Shown in pieces: positions 34,083 through 43,728 of a DNA stretch of 64,000 bases; positions within the stretch are counted from its first letter, which is position 1, and each line of letters starts with the position of its first letter. The stretch is from positions 434,001 through 498,000 of the forward strand of contig NZ_CP098812.1 in the NCBI RefSeq assembly GCF_036825535.1, given 5' to 3'. Source of the stretch: Parasalinivibrio latis. Lineage in GTDB: Bacteria; Pseudomonadota; Gammaproteobacteria; Enterobacterales; Vibrionaceae. Made by a program: the position numbers and the translations under genes. The notes below the pieces were generated by a model. The model searched no databases, was not told the DNA's origin, and was given only the letters and a program-made list of their open reading frames with translations.

Positions 34083-36194
34083 ATGTCATTGGACATGGCG
34101 CAACTGCGCGCAATTTTTTATCAGGAATGCAGAGAAAACCTGGAAGTTCTCGAGCGTGAGCTGTTGGGCCTCGATACAGAAACCGCTGATCCTGAAACCA
34201 TCAACACGATCTTCAGGGCTGCACACTCTATTAAGGGGGGCAGCGCTACCTTTGAACTGGGTGACATCGCGGATTTCACCCATGTCATGGAAACGCTGCT
34301 GGATGAAGTCAGGGATGGCAAGCGTCAGTTGGATGCTGGATCGGTAGACCTGCTGTTGAAAGGCAGTGACTGTATTACTGACATGCTGGTATGCCATGAA
34401 TCCGGAGAGACTTTTGACCCCACTGAGCGTGACAGGATAGAAGTCGCGTTACAGTCTCTTCTCAATGGTGATTCTGGTGCTTCAGAAGCCATGTCTGCTG
34501 AACCGGAGGAGAGTGGTGGCACGGCAGGTGAAGAAAGTGATGATGACAGCAACTGGATTATCCACTTCAAGCCGCTGAAAGATATTTTCTTCAGTGGCAA
34601 TGATCCGCTGCGGCTTATTCGGGAATTAGTCGAGCTGGATGAAGACATGGGGATCACCTGCCATTTTGAATCCCTGCCAGACATGACCGCAATGGAGCCT
34701 GAGCTTTGCTACCTCTACTGGGAAATCCAGTTAGGTGGTTTTGTTGAGCGTATTGACATAGAGGAAGTATTTGAGTGGGTGGAGGATGAATGTGATCTTT
34801 CAATTACCAGGGATACTTCTTTACAGAGGGAGCCTGAAAAAATACCCGCAGAGGAAAAAGCAGAGCCTTTGCCGGAGGAACCTGCGCTAAAGGTTGAACA
34901 CCAAGAACAGGCGCAACCCGCTGAACTTAAACCAGCCGATCCTAAACCAACCGCACCAGCGAAAAAAAAGGCCAGCAAACCGGAAACGGGTGTGTCATCT
35001 ATCCGGGTTGATATCGACAAAATTGATAATCTAATCAACCTTGTTGGGGAGCTGGTGATAACCCAGTCGATGCTGACTGAACTGAGCCAGGATTTTACGC
35101 CAGACAAACTGGCTGGCCTGAAATCCGGCCTGGATCAACTCCTGCAAAACACCAAGGAATTGCAAGAGAGTGTACTTAACATTCGCATGCTGCCGATCAG
35201 CTTCGCCTTTAACCGCTTCCCACGTCTTATCCGGGATTTGTCAGGGCAACTGGGGAAACAGGTTGAACTGAATATTTCCGGGGAGCATACCGAACTCGAC
35301 AAAACCGTGCTTGAACGCATTACTGACCCTCTTGTCCACCTGGTTCGCAACGCCGTTGACCACGGTATAGAACAGCCCCGTGAGCGATTGGGTAAAGAGA
35401 AAGCTGAGTACGGTACCGTTTCCCTCAACGCTTACCACCAAAGCGGGTCAATCATTATTGAAGTGCGGGATGACGGTGCAGGTCTCAGTAAAGAAAAACT
35501 CTGGGCCAAAGCTCAACAGAAAGGGATTGTCCCGGAAGATGCACTTATCGATGAATGGCCTGATCATCAAGTCTTCAACATTATTTTTGCCCCAGGGTTT
35601 TCAACCGCTGTCGAAGTATCAGATATCTCAGGCCGCGGCGTTGGAATGGATGTAGTACGCAGAAATATTGAAGATCTCGGTGGCAGCATTGAGGTTGAAT
35701 CGGAAATTGATGTCGGCAGCCTGTTCAGAATTAGCCTCCCTCTTACCCTCGCAATTCTTGACGGACAGCTGGTCCGCCTTTGCGACCAGATTTTCGTGGT
35801 GCCATTGGTCTCCATTGTGGAGTCCATCCAAATCGATGCTTCCCGGGTCAAGGTGGTCTCTGGCGGGATCGAACTGTACCGGCTTCGCGAGAACAACATC
35901 CCGATACTCCGGCTCCAGGATGAACTTGATCTTGGAAAGAGCACCAGCCTGGATGACAAGCTGCTTTGTGTTGTTGAGGCTGGGGGAAACCAGGTTGGCC
36001 TTTTACTTGATGATCTCCTCGGGCAGCAACAGGTGGTGATTAAAAGCCTTGATACAAACTACACCCGGGTCCCAGGGTTTTCCGGAGCGACCATTTTGGG
36101 TGACGGTTCAGTGTCACTGATTCTGGATGTCCAGGGAATGATTTCCAGCTTCCTTTCCCGGATTGCTGACGGCAAGTCTACCAAAGCAGCTTAG
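34083..36194 (+). CDS. cheA: chemotaxis histidine kinase CheA
   Basis: A 703-residue CheA. The P1 domain carries phosphorylated His48 in FRAAHSIKGGS. A linker of about 200 residues contains a CheA-associated domain (about 157-245) followed by a Pro/Lys-rich stretch (265-300). The P3 dimerisation helices begin near VSSIRVDIDKIDNLINLVGEL (305-325, shortened here to key positions). P4 has HLVRNAVDHG (418-427), DDGAG (about 463) and GRGVGMDVV (about 517). The CheW-like P5 occupies the last 140 residues. It is 24 nt after cheY and is preceded by a GGGG-containing site. Confidence 0.95.
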   Translation: MSLDMAQLRAIFYQECRENLEVLERELLGLDTETADPETINTIFRAAHSIKGGSATFELGDIADFTHVMETLLDEVRDGKRQLDAGSVDLLLKGSDCITDMLVCHESGETFDPTERDRIEVALQSLLNGDSGASEAMSAEPEESGGTAGEESDDDSNWIIHFKPLKDIFFSGNDPLRLIRELVELDEDMGITCHFESLPDMTAMEPELCYLYWEIQLGGFVERIDIEEVFEWVEDECDLSITRDTSLQREPEKIPAEEKAEPLPEEPALKVEHQEQAQPAELKPADPKPTAPAKKKASKPETGVSSIRVDIDKIDNLINLVGELVITQSMLTELSQDFTPDKLAGLKSGLDQLLQNTKELQESVLNIRMLPISFAFNRFPRLIRDLSGQLGKQVELNISGEHTELDKTVLERITDPLVHLVRNAVDHGIEQPRERLGKEKAEYGTVSLNAYHQSGSIIIEVRDDGAGLSKEKLWAKAQQKGIVPEDALIDEWPDHQVFNIIFAPGFSTAVEVSDISGRGVGMDVVRRNIEDLGGSIEVESEIDVGSLFRISLPLTLAILDGQLVRLCDQIFVVPLVSIVESIQIDASRVKVVSGGIELYRLRENNIPILRLQDELDLGKSTSLDDKLLCVVEAGGNQVGLLLDDLLGQQQVVIKSLDTNYTRVPGFSGATILGDGSVSLILDVQGMISSFLSRIADGKSTKAA

Positions 36195-36206
36195 GGGGAA
36201 CAGGGT

Positions 36207-36740
36207 ATGGAAAGCATTGACAGCCTTATGGAAAACGCGCAGGTAAATGACATCACCATTGTGGGGAATGACTTTCTCAGCTTTTGCCTTGGTGATGAAC
36301 TCTATGCAGTGGATATCAAAAAGGTTGAAGAAATCAGGGTGTGGGAAAATCCGACGCCCATACCTAAGTCCCCCCATTACCTGTGCGGTGTTATCAACCT
36401 GCGCGGCATGATCGTCCCCATTATGGATTTACGTTCCCGGTTTGAGCTGGGGGAGGCTGAGTACCTTCCAACAACAGTGGTTCTGATTCTGCGTGCGGGT
36501 GAAGAGGCAGGGAACCGAACAATGGGGATAGTTGCGGACGCGGTGTCCGATGTAGTGAACGATGCAGGCCAGACGCTGATGCCTGCATTGGGAGATTCAC
36601 AGGTAACTCCGTTTATCTCCGGGCTTTTGACACTGAATGAGCATGTGCTGTCGGTGTTTAACGTTGACAGTCTACTGATGGTAGAAACCATGCTGGCTGG
36701 CCAGGGAGCAGGGCTGAGTCTGGTCTACCAGAGTAAATGA
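36207..36740 (+). CDS. cheW: chemotaxis coupling protein CheW (first copy)
   Basis: A 177-residue CheW domain protein that links receptors to CheA. Conserved features: FCLGDELYAVDIKKVEEI and the core YLCGVINLRGMIVPIMDLR near 58-76. It lies 12 nt after cheA. Confidence 0.94.
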   Translation: MESIDSLMENAQVNDITIVGNDFLSFCLGDELYAVDIKKVEEIRVWENPTPIPKSPHYLCGVINLRGMIVPIMDLRSRFELGEAEYLPTTVVLILRAGEEAGNRTMGIVADAVSDVVNDAGQTLMPALGDSQVTPFISGLLTLNEHVLSVFNVDSLLMVETMLAGQGAGLSLVYQSK

Positions 36741-36750
36741 GGAGCGCACG

Positions 36751-37224
36751 ATGTTGGGGAACTGCAGTGAGTACCTCGGATTTACCCTGGATGGCGAGGA
36801 ATATGGAATCGATATCCTTGCCGTCAGGGAAGTACGGGGATGGACAGATGTGAGGCAACTGCCAGAGAGCCCGGATTACCTTCTTGGTGTGCTTGATCTT
36901 CGTGGCGAGTACGTGCCGGTCGTGGATCTGCGGCGTTGTTTTTCCATGACGGCGGCTGAGATTGGCCCGACAACAGTGTTGATTATCGTCCGTAATCCCG
37001 ATGGCCAGTCTCTGGGGATCATTGTGGATGCGGTGTCTGAAGTTTATGAGATGGAGGCCGGACAGATTAAACCTCCTCCGGAAGTAGTGAAATTTGACCG
37101 AAGGTATATCGAAGGTATCACGGAAGTGTCTGGAAAACATGTGGTTTTGATTCGCCTTGAACAGCTTTTTGATTTCACGGCGTTGACAATGGCTGCGAGT
37201 GGAGCAACGGTTAGCGAGGAATAA
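36751..37224 (+). CDS. cheW: chemotaxis coupling protein CheW (second copy)
   Basis: A 157-residue second CheW: FTLDGEEYGIDILAVREVRGW and YLLGVLDLRGEYVPVVDLR. It differs from the first copy in most positions, so it is an old paralogue and not a recent duplication. Two CheW genes side by side also occur in Vibrio cluster III. Confidence 0.94.
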   Translation: MLGNCSEYLGFTLDGEEYGIDILAVREVRGWTDVRQLPESPDYLLGVLDLRGEYVPVVDLRRCFSMTAAEIGPTTVLIIVRNPDGQSLGIIVDAVSEVYEMEAGQIKPPPEVVKFDRRYIEGITEVSGKHVVLIRLEQLFDFTALTMAASGATVSEE

Positions 37225-37226
37225 AT

Positions 37227-39614
37227 ATGGCTTGGTGGAAATCTCACAAAAATAATGATCAGTTGGAAAAATTACAAAAAGAAGCAGAACAAAACGCATT
37301 AATGTTAAGAGCACTGGAAGATGCCCAGACAGCATTAATGATGGTGGATCGTGATTTTAAGATCACCTATCTCAACACTCGCTCCCTGAAACTGCTTCAA
37401 CAACATGAAGCCCTGTTTCAAAAACACTGGCCCAGCTTCAGGGCGGATAAAAACTTCCTGGTGGGATCCTGTATTGATATGTTCCATAAGGATCCAAGCC
37501 ACCAACGCCACTTACTGTCCAGTCCGGCCAATTTGCCCTACAAAACGACCATAAGCATTGACGGTGTATCACTTGAGCTAAATGTTGGTGCACTGTTGGA
37601 TGATGATGGGAACTATATAGGCAACACCCTTGAATGGGACGACGTGACTGAAGCCCGGAAAAATGAGAATGAAGTTGCCCGTCTAAAAGCTGCTGTAGGG
37701 CAAGCAATGACGGCAATGGTGATGATTGACCGGGATTTCAATATTACCTACATGAACAGTGAAACCCTGACACTGTTTAAAAAATACGAGAGTGAATTTA
37801 GGTCAGTCTGGCCCAGTTTTACGGCGTCGGATGATTGGCTGATGGGCCGCTGTATTGATGACTTCCACCGGAACCCTGCGCATCAGCGGGCACTTCTTGC
37901 AGATCCGGGCAACTTGCCTTATTCAACGGATATCTCTGTTGGTGATATCAAGATTGAGCTCAATGTATCTGCCATTATGGATGCAAAAGGAAACTATATT
38001 GGCAATACGCTGGAGTGGCGGGATGTCACGGAAATCAGGGCAACAGAAACCCAGGTTGGCCGACTGGTTTCAGCAGTAGAGGGGATGACGACCAATCTGA
38101 TGATGGCAGACGGGGACGGTATCATCCAGTATCTGAACCCATCATTACAGCGTTTGCTTAAATCCCGTGAATCAGAGCTCCGGGGGATCTTTCCCGGATT
38201 TGATGTCGATACCCTGGTGGGGAAAAACATCGATTCCTTCCATAAAAACCCCGCCCATCAGCGTGGCATCATCAGCGATCCCAGCCGTATGCCATATACC
38301 GCCCACATTCGGGTCGGCAGCCTCAGCTTCAGTCTGACCTGCATTGCAATGCGTGATGCTGCGGGTAATTTTATCGGCCCAGCTCTCCAGTGGGAGGACG
38401 TGACAGAACAACTTGATGGGCAGCAACAGGTAGAGAAACTGATTGCCAATGCTTCATCTGGCAAGCTGGATGAGCGCATTGACACTGAACGTTACAGTGG
38501 TTTTATGGCGCAGCTTGGGGACGGCATAAACCAGCTTCTGGATTCTGTTGTCGATCCGGTTAACCAGTGTATTGATGTGATGAGCCGCGTCTCTGAAGGC
38601 AACTTAAATACCTGCATGCCTGAAGAGTACGATGGTGATTTTGCCCGGCTGTCTGAAGCGGTTAATACATCAATCATGAATATCCGGCAGATGGTTGAAA
38701 AAATCACCGTATCGGCAGCGAAAGTTGCCAATGCATCCGGTGAGATTGCTGAAGGAAACGATGACCTCAGCAAGCGTACAGAAGATCAGGCTGCCAGCCT
38801 GCAGGAAACGTCGGCAAGTATGGAGCAGATGTCCGGCACGGTGAAGCAAAACGCAACCAGTGCCAAGGAAGCCAATCAACTGGCAGACAATGCTACCGAC
38901 AAGGCCAAGCGTGGTGGCAACGTGGTGAAAAATACCGTCTCTGCCATGGCTGAAATTAATGATGCCAGTAAGAAAATTGCCGACATCATTGGCGTTATTG
39001 ATGAGATAGCTTTCCAGACCAACCTCCTTGCTCTTAATGCAGCAGTGGAAGCGGCCAGGGCCGGGGAGCAGGGACGAGGCTTTGCTGTGGTTGCCGGTGA
39101 GGTGCGAAACCTGGCTCAGCGAAGTGCCGGTGCTGCCAAGGAAATCAAAGACCTTATCAAAGACAGTGTTACCAAGGTGGCTGAAGGTTCGCGGCTGGTG
39201 GATGAATCCGGGGACATGCTGGAAGAAATTGTCTCTGCCGTAAACAGTGTGTCCGACCTTATTGCCCGCATTGACACTGCCAGCCAGGAGCAAGCGATCG
39301 GGATCGATGAGATTACCCGCGCCGTGTCCAAGATGGATGAAATGACACAGCAAAATGCGGCTCTGGTTGAAGAGGCTTCAGCGGCCAGCCAGTCGCTTAA
39401 AGAGGAGGGGACTGAACTTCTGAGCCTTGTCAGTTTCTTCCACCTTGATTCCAGCCCAGCCCAATTGGCTGCCCCCTCATTGTCTAACACGGTCCCCGCT
39501 CCTGCGACGACTGTGGTGAGAACGGATTTCAGTGAGAAAAGTAAACCCCGGGCTAAGGCTGTAAGTGGCGGTACTCCTTTACCTCAGGACAATGATGACT
39601 GGCAGGAGTTCTGA
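37227..39614 (+). CDS. soluble Aer2-like chemoreceptor with three haem-type PAS domains
   Basis: A 795-residue receptor without any membrane segment. Three related PAS domains (about 28-142, 155-270, 282-394) each carry FHxxPxHQR (His87, His214, His339 and a second His five residues on) and a late Trp (137, 264, 389) in the EW-DVT run. In Pseudomonas Aer2 a His in this helix binds haem and the late Trp stabilises O2. A HAMP-like region (about 430-490) and a signalling domain with LALNAAVEAARAGEQGRGFA (near 595-615) follow. The end DWQEF fits the WxxF tether for CheR/CheB. Oxygen sensing is inferred. Starts 2 nt after cheW. Confidence 0.92.
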   Translation: MAWWKSHKNNDQLEKLQKEAEQNALMLRALEDAQTALMMVDRDFKITYLNTRSLKLLQQHEALFQKHWPSFRADKNFLVGSCIDMFHKDPSHQRHLLSSPANLPYKTTISIDGVSLELNVGALLDDDGNYIGNTLEWDDVTEARKNENEVARLKAAVGQAMTAMVMIDRDFNITYMNSETLTLFKKYESEFRSVWPSFTASDDWLMGRCIDDFHRNPAHQRALLADPGNLPYSTDISVGDIKIELNVSAIMDAKGNYIGNTLEWRDVTEIRATETQVGRLVSAVEGMTTNLMMADGDGIIQYLNPSLQRLLKSRESELRGIFPGFDVDTLVGKNIDSFHKNPAHQRGIISDPSRMPYTAHIRVGSLSFSLTCIAMRDAAGNFIGPALQWEDVTEQLDGQQQVEKLIANASSGKLDERIDTERYSGFMAQLGDGINQLLDSVVDPVNQCIDVMSRVSEGNLNTCMPEEYDGDFARLSEAVNTSIMNIRQMVEKITVSAAKVANASGEIAEGNDDLSKRTEDQAASLQETSASMEQMSGTVKQNATSAKEANQLADNATDKAKRGGNVVKNTVSAMAEINDASKKIADIIGVIDEIAFQTNLLALNAAVEAARAGEQGRGFAVVAGEVRNLAQRSAGAAKEIKDLIKDSVTKVAEGSRLVDESGDMLEEIVSAVNSVSDLIARIDTASQEQAIGIDEITRAVSKMDEMTQQNAALVEEASAASQSLKEEGTELLSLVSFFHLDSSPAQLAAPSLSNTVPAPATTVVRTDFSEKSKPRAKAVSGGTPLPQDNDDWQEF

Positions 39615-39634
39615 CGGCGGATAGGGAGATTTCT

Positions 39635-40462
39635 ATGAATATAGCCGTAGAACGGGAATTTGATTTTTCCAAGCAGGACTTCGCATTTATCCGGGAACTG
39701 ATGTTGAGAGAGACGGGTATTTCTCTCGGGGAAGGCAAGATGACCATGGTTTATGGTCGTCTTTGCCGCCGGATACGTGAGCTTGGTCTCAGCAGTTTCA
39801 GCCAGTACTTCCAACTGATTGATGAGTCAAAGTCTGAGCGGGAAAAGTGTGTGAATGCGCTGACAACCAACCGGACCCAGTTTTTCCGGGAAAGCCATCA
39901 TTTCAGTTTTCTCCAAAGTCACCTTATCCCGGCATGGAAGAGCAGCCCCAAGCCCATACGTATCTGGTCTGCCGGATGTTCAACCGGAGAAGAGCCTTAC
40001 TCCATTGCGTCTGTGCTGAAACATGAAGGAATGCTGGAGGGTAACTGGGATATTTCAATTTTAGCGACTGATCTGGATACCCAGGTATTAGAGAAAGCCA
40101 AGAAAGGGCAATTTCCTATAACCGATGTGAAAGGGATCCCTGAACCATTTCTAAAAGCGGCATTTGTACGGGGGAAAGGGCTTCATGATGGTGCTTTTAA
40201 AGCAAAAGCCAGCGTGCAGCACTTTATTCGGTTCCAGCAACTGAACCTTTTGCATGAGTGGCCTTTTAAGACCCAATTTGATGTGATTTTTTGCCGCAAC
40301 GTGATGATTTATTTCCAGCGTGACACCCAGCAGGCACTGTTGAAGCGGTTTTATAACCATCTTCATCACAACGGTGCGCTGTTTATCGGTCACTCTGAGT
40401 CCATTGGTGCAGTAGGCAGCAAGCTTACCAATGTCTGTCACACCGGTTTTATCAAGCCATAA
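39635..40462 (+). CDS. cheR: chemotaxis methyltransferase CheR
   Basis: A 275-residue S-adenosylmethionine-dependent methyltransferase that methylates receptor glutamates. Motifs: TNRTQFFRESHHF (about 79-91), the SAM-binding IWSAGCSTGEEPYSIA and DVIFCRNVMIYF. The receptor one gene upstream ends with a WxxF pentapeptide that could dock it through the beta-subdomain. Confidence 0.95.
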   Translation: MNIAVEREFDFSKQDFAFIRELMLRETGISLGEGKMTMVYGRLCRRIRELGLSSFSQYFQLIDESKSEREKCVNALTTNRTQFFRESHHFSFLQSHLIPAWKSSPKPIRIWSAGCSTGEEPYSIASVLKHEGMLEGNWDISILATDLDTQVLEKAKKGQFPITDVKGIPEPFLKAAFVRGKGLHDGAFKAKASVQHFIRFQQLNLLHEWPFKTQFDVIFCRNVMIYFQRDTQQALLKRFYNHLHHNGALFIGHSESIGAVGSKLTNVCHTGFIKP

Positions 40463-40486
40463 CCCCGGATCCGGAGACGACATAAG

Positions 40487-41128
40487 ATGCAGTCTATTTT
40501 AGCTGCCCATGAAAAACGGAATGAAAATCTCCACCGCTTTTACCATCCGACGTTTAAGAAGGATATGGTCAAGCTGCAGCCGGGAGATGTTTATGTTACT
40601 GACAAGCCAGAGCTGATAACCACAGGGCTGGGCTCATGTATTGCTGCCTGTATCTGGGATCCCAACCTTCGGATTGGCGGTATGAACCATTTCATGCTGC
40701 CGTTTCACGGTCACAACGAAGCGGTCAACTGGCACGCTGACGAACTGGTTTCCTTCCCTGCCCGTTATGGCAACTATGCGATGGAAATTCTGATTAATGC
40801 ACTGATTCGTATGGGGGCGAACAGGAACAACCTGAAAATTAAAGTGTTTGGCGGTGCAAAGGTCATGGACAGCATTATTGCCATTGGGGAGAAGAATATT
40901 GAGTTTGTAATGGACTACATCGCCCGCGAGGGCATGGAACTTGTGAGCTTTGATTTGGGCAGTACTTGCGCTCGCAAAGTACTGTTTGATCCGGTAACCG
41001 GTAAGGCCTGGGTTAAACAGCTGTCGAAAGAGACCGAAGAGGTTGAAGTCGAAAGACGTTACGAGCAGCGTCTGCTTAAAGAGGCAGATCTGGGCGATAA
41101 CGATATGGATGCGGAGCTGTTTTCATGA
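40487..41128 (+). CDS. cheD: chemoreceptor glutamine deamidase CheD
   Basis: A 213-residue CheD. The catalytic Cys51 lies in TTGLGSCIAA and His68 in GGMNHFMLPF; the Thr of GSTCARK near 164 completes the usual triad. It converts receptor Gln residues to Glu so they can be methylated. The stop overlaps cheB by four bases. Confidence 0.94.
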   Translation: MQSILAAHEKRNENLHRFYHPTFKKDMVKLQPGDVYVTDKPELITTGLGSCIAACIWDPNLRIGGMNHFMLPFHGHNEAVNWHADELVSFPARYGNYAMEILINALIRMGANRNNLKIKVFGGAKVMDSIIAIGEKNIEFVMDYIAREGMELVSFDLGSTCARKVLFDPVTGKAWVKQLSKETEEVEVERRYEQRLLKEADLGDNDMDAELFS

Positions 41129-42183
41129 AGCCAAAAAAATACAAAGTCATCGTTGTGGATGACTCCGCTGTATACCGGGCATTGATGACAGAAATACTGT
41201 CATCCGACCCGGAACTGGATGTTATTGCCACAGCTATAGACCCTTACGAAGCCAGAGAAAAAATCAAACAGCTAAACCCGGATGTGATCACGCTGGATAT
41301 CGAAATGCCCAAGATGGATGGTATCCAGTTTTTGCGCAACCTGATGCGACTTCGTCCCATGCCGGTGGTCATGGTTTCATCGCTTACCCAACACGGAGCC
41401 GAAGCGACGCTGAAAGCACTGGAGATAGGGGCTATCGACTATGTCCCGAAGCCGGAAAGTTCGAAGGATGCAGCACTGCTTACCAATTACCGTCGGCTGG
41501 TTGTGGAAAAGGTTAAAACAGCCGCACAAGCGAATGTGTTTGCCGGGCCAATGAACTTTACCCGACAGGAGCCAGAGAAAGAAAAAGGACGGTTTAATGC
41601 ACATTTGTGCGATGTGATTGCCATTGGCGCATCAACTGGAGGGACCGAAGCGATCCGGGCGATCCTCAAGCAACTCCCCGAGAAGATGCCCCCCATATTG
41701 ATAACACAGCATATTAAAGCTGTATTCAGCAAATCATTTGCCGACAGGCTCGACAAAAACAGCAAGCTGACTGTGAAGGAACTGGATGTGGGTCAGGCAC
41801 CGTTAGTACCTGGCTGTGTTTATGTGGCACCCGGGGACTGCCACATGGTGGTTACCAAACGTGGCGACAGGCTCTATGCCTCCCTCCATGATGCCCCACC
41901 CGTTAATCAGCACCGCCCTTCGGTAGACATCATGTTTTCTTCCATTGCCAAAGTGGCAGGCAAGCGCTCCCTCGGTATTCTGCTGACAGGTATGGGGCAG
42001 GATGGGGCCGCCGGGCTATTGGAGATGCGCCAAAGTGGATCCGTGACCGTTGCCCAGGATCAGGCTTCGTCTGTCGTCTGGGGAATGCCCCGTGCAGCAG
42101 TTGAACGGGAAGCGGCTGGTTATGTTTTGGCTCTTAAGGATGTGGCCGGGTTTATGACGGAGTATGTGTATGAAAAAAATTAA
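41125..42183 (+). CDS. cheB: chemotaxis methylesterase CheB
   Basis: A 352-residue protein-glutamate methylesterase with an N-terminal receiver domain (Asp58 in TLDIEMPKMDG, Lys109) and a C-terminal esterase. The catalytic triad is Ser170 (IGASTGG), His196 (ITQHI) and Asp293 (GMGQDGAAGL). Phosphorylation by CheA would activate it. It is translationally coupled to cheD and its end overlaps the next receptor gene. Confidence 0.95.
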   Translation: MKPKKYKVIVVDDSAVYRALMTEILSSDPELDVIATAIDPYEAREKIKQLNPDVITLDIEMPKMDGIQFLRNLMRLRPMPVVMVSSLTQHGAEATLKALEIGAIDYVPKPESSKDAALLTNYRRLVVEKVKTAAQANVFAGPMNFTRQEPEKEKGRFNAHLCDVIAIGASTGGTEAIRAILKQLPEKMPPILITQHIKAVFSKSFADRLDKNSKLTVKELDVGQAPLVPGCVYVAPGDCHMVVTKRGDRLYASLHDAPPVNQHRPSVDIMFSSIAKVAGKRSLGILLTGMGQDGAAGLLEMRQSGSVTVAQDQASSVVWGMPRAAVEREAAGYVLALKDVAGFMTEYVYEKN

Positions 42184-43387
42184 TAAAGTTACGCATATTG
42201 TATCCGGTAATACCGGGTTAGCTGTATTTGCGCTAGGTGCCCTGACTGTCAGTGCGACTTCTCCATCGCCTGGCGTAATTTTATGGTCGCTGTTGTCATT
42301 TGGTCTGTTCTGGATGGCAAACCAGAGGAAAGCTTTGGCAGAAAACAAGGAGCAGATGCCGGACATTATGACCGCGGGGGCAGCATCCTCAGTCGCAGTT
42401 TCTGACACACTGCCGGGCAGAGAGCTTCATCTTGAGCAGCAGGCGGTGAAAGAGCTCTGTGAAATACTGGAAACCGGGCTTGAGCCAATGCGCGAGCAGT
42501 TGAGCCGGCAAATACAGATTGTGAATGATGCGGTTGAAACACTTAATCATGCCTTTTTTGGCATGCAGGAAACCTGCTCCCGCCAGGTGGATTTGGCCAA
42601 CCATATGGTGTCCGACCTGTTATCTGATGATGAAAACAATGAATTCAGCCTCTCCCATGTGCTGCCAACAACAGAGAATGCCATAGACCACTACATTGGC
42701 ATTCTGGTCAAAGTCAGTGAAAAGAGCATCGCTTCAGTACACAGTATCCAGGATATGTCAGACAAGCTGGGGGATGTTTTCAAACTGCTCGATGATGTGA
42801 ACAGCCTTTCTGACCAGACCAACCTTCTTGCACTGAATGCTGCCATTGAAGCCGCCAGAGCCGGTGAAATGGGGCGGGGCTTTGGCGTGGTTGCTGAGGA
42901 GGTGCGGCGCCTTGCCAACCGGGCAAGTGAGCTGAATGCTGAAATACAGACCAACATCACCACGGCACGGAACACGGTAGAGCTTACCAATAACACAGTT
43001 GGTGAAATTGCCTCCATCGATATGACCACGGCAATTGAGTCCAAAGATGAAATCACCCGCCTTCTTAAAGGGGTGCAGCGAATTAACAATGAAGTGAAAG
43101 GTGATGTGCAGCAGCTTAATGAGATGAGTGGTGATCTGGGAGGGGCGGTCAGTGCGAGTATCCGAGGGTTGCAGTTTGCCGACATCATTTCCCAGCAGGG
43201 GCAGCATGTGCTGAATGAGCTGGATCTGCTTAAACGGCTTGCTGATGCCATTCAAGATGAGTTGGATAAAACTCACCCGGACAGTGCGCTCCTGGCTGCC
43301 AGAATCAGTGAGTTGTTGAAAGAGGCCGGTGCCCCGCCGCCGGCAACTCAGGGAAGCCTTGAAGAAGGTGAAATAGAGTTATTTTAG
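42170..43387 (+). CDS. methyl-accepting chemotaxis protein with short membrane anchor
   Basis: A 405-residue receptor. The N-terminus has two hydrophobic segments (about 12-31 and 36-50) separated by only a few residues, so no periplasmic sensor domain exists. The rest is a cytoplasmic signalling domain with the hairpin-tip region LALNAAIEAARAGEMGRGFG (about 218-237). It must sense something inside the cell or membrane, or serve as an array scaffold. The ATG at 42170 has GGAG 7 nt upstream; an ATG at 42164 is also in frame. It overlaps cheB by 14 nt. Confidence 0.9.
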   Translation: MKKINKVTHIVSGNTGLAVFALGALTVSATSPSPGVILWSLLSFGLFWMANQRKALAENKEQMPDIMTAGAASSVAVSDTLPGRELHLEQQAVKELCEILETGLEPMREQLSRQIQIVNDAVETLNHAFFGMQETCSRQVDLANHMVSDLLSDDENNEFSLSHVLPTTENAIDHYIGILVKVSEKSIASVHSIQDMSDKLGDVFKLLDDVNSLSDQTNLLALNAAIEAARAGEMGRGFGVVAEEVRRLANRASELNAEIQTNITTARNTVELTNNTVGEIASIDMTTAIESKDEITRLLKGVQRINNEVKGDVQQLNEMSGDLGGAVSASIRGLQFADIISQQGQHVLNELDLLKRLADAIQDELDKTHPDSALLAARISELLKEAGAPPPATQGSLEEGEIELF

Positions 43388-43395
43388 GAGGAACT

Positions 43396-43692
43396 ATGTC
43401 GATAACCCGAGAAGTGCGTGAAAGTGGCTCCACCATCATCCATGTGGACGGCCAGTTTGATTTCAGTGTGGTGAGGGACTTCAGGGAGGCCTATCAGGAC
43501 TTGAGTGGGAAAGAGATTGTCATCGATCTAAGGAATACCGAGTATCTCGACAGTGCCGCCCTGGGAATGCTCCTGAATATGCAAAGTTACCTTGAAAAAC
43601 CGGACGGTTCCATCCGCATTGTTAATGCGATGCCACAGATTAAGCGGGTATTGGTAATAGCCCGCTTTGAAAAGAAATTTCTTATTGAGTAA
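43396..43692 (+). CDS. STAS domain anti-anti-sigma factor (HsbA-like)
   Basis: A 98-residue STAS domain with the standard phosphorylation loop: Ser57 in EYLDSAALGML. The neighbour downstream has both a phosphatase and an HATPase (kinase-like) domain, which would dephosphorylate and phosphorylate this Ser. This is the layout of HsbA with HsbR in Pseudomonas. AGGAGG-like sequence precedes the start, 8 nt after the receptor gene. Confidence 0.88.
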   Translation: MSITREVRESGSTIIHVDGQFDFSVVRDFREAYQDLSGKEIVIDLRNTEYLDSAALGMLLNMQSYLEKPDGSIRIVNAMPQIKRVLVIARFEKKFLIE

Positions 43693-43728
43693 CGGAATAT
43701 GATAACCAGGCCGGGAAAGGAGGCACGG

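Noticed and set aside
34083..36194. Long antisense frames within cheA, acnB, hrpB and other large genes
   Set aside because: They are shadows of strongly coding sequence on the other strand, without ribosome-binding sites or domain features.
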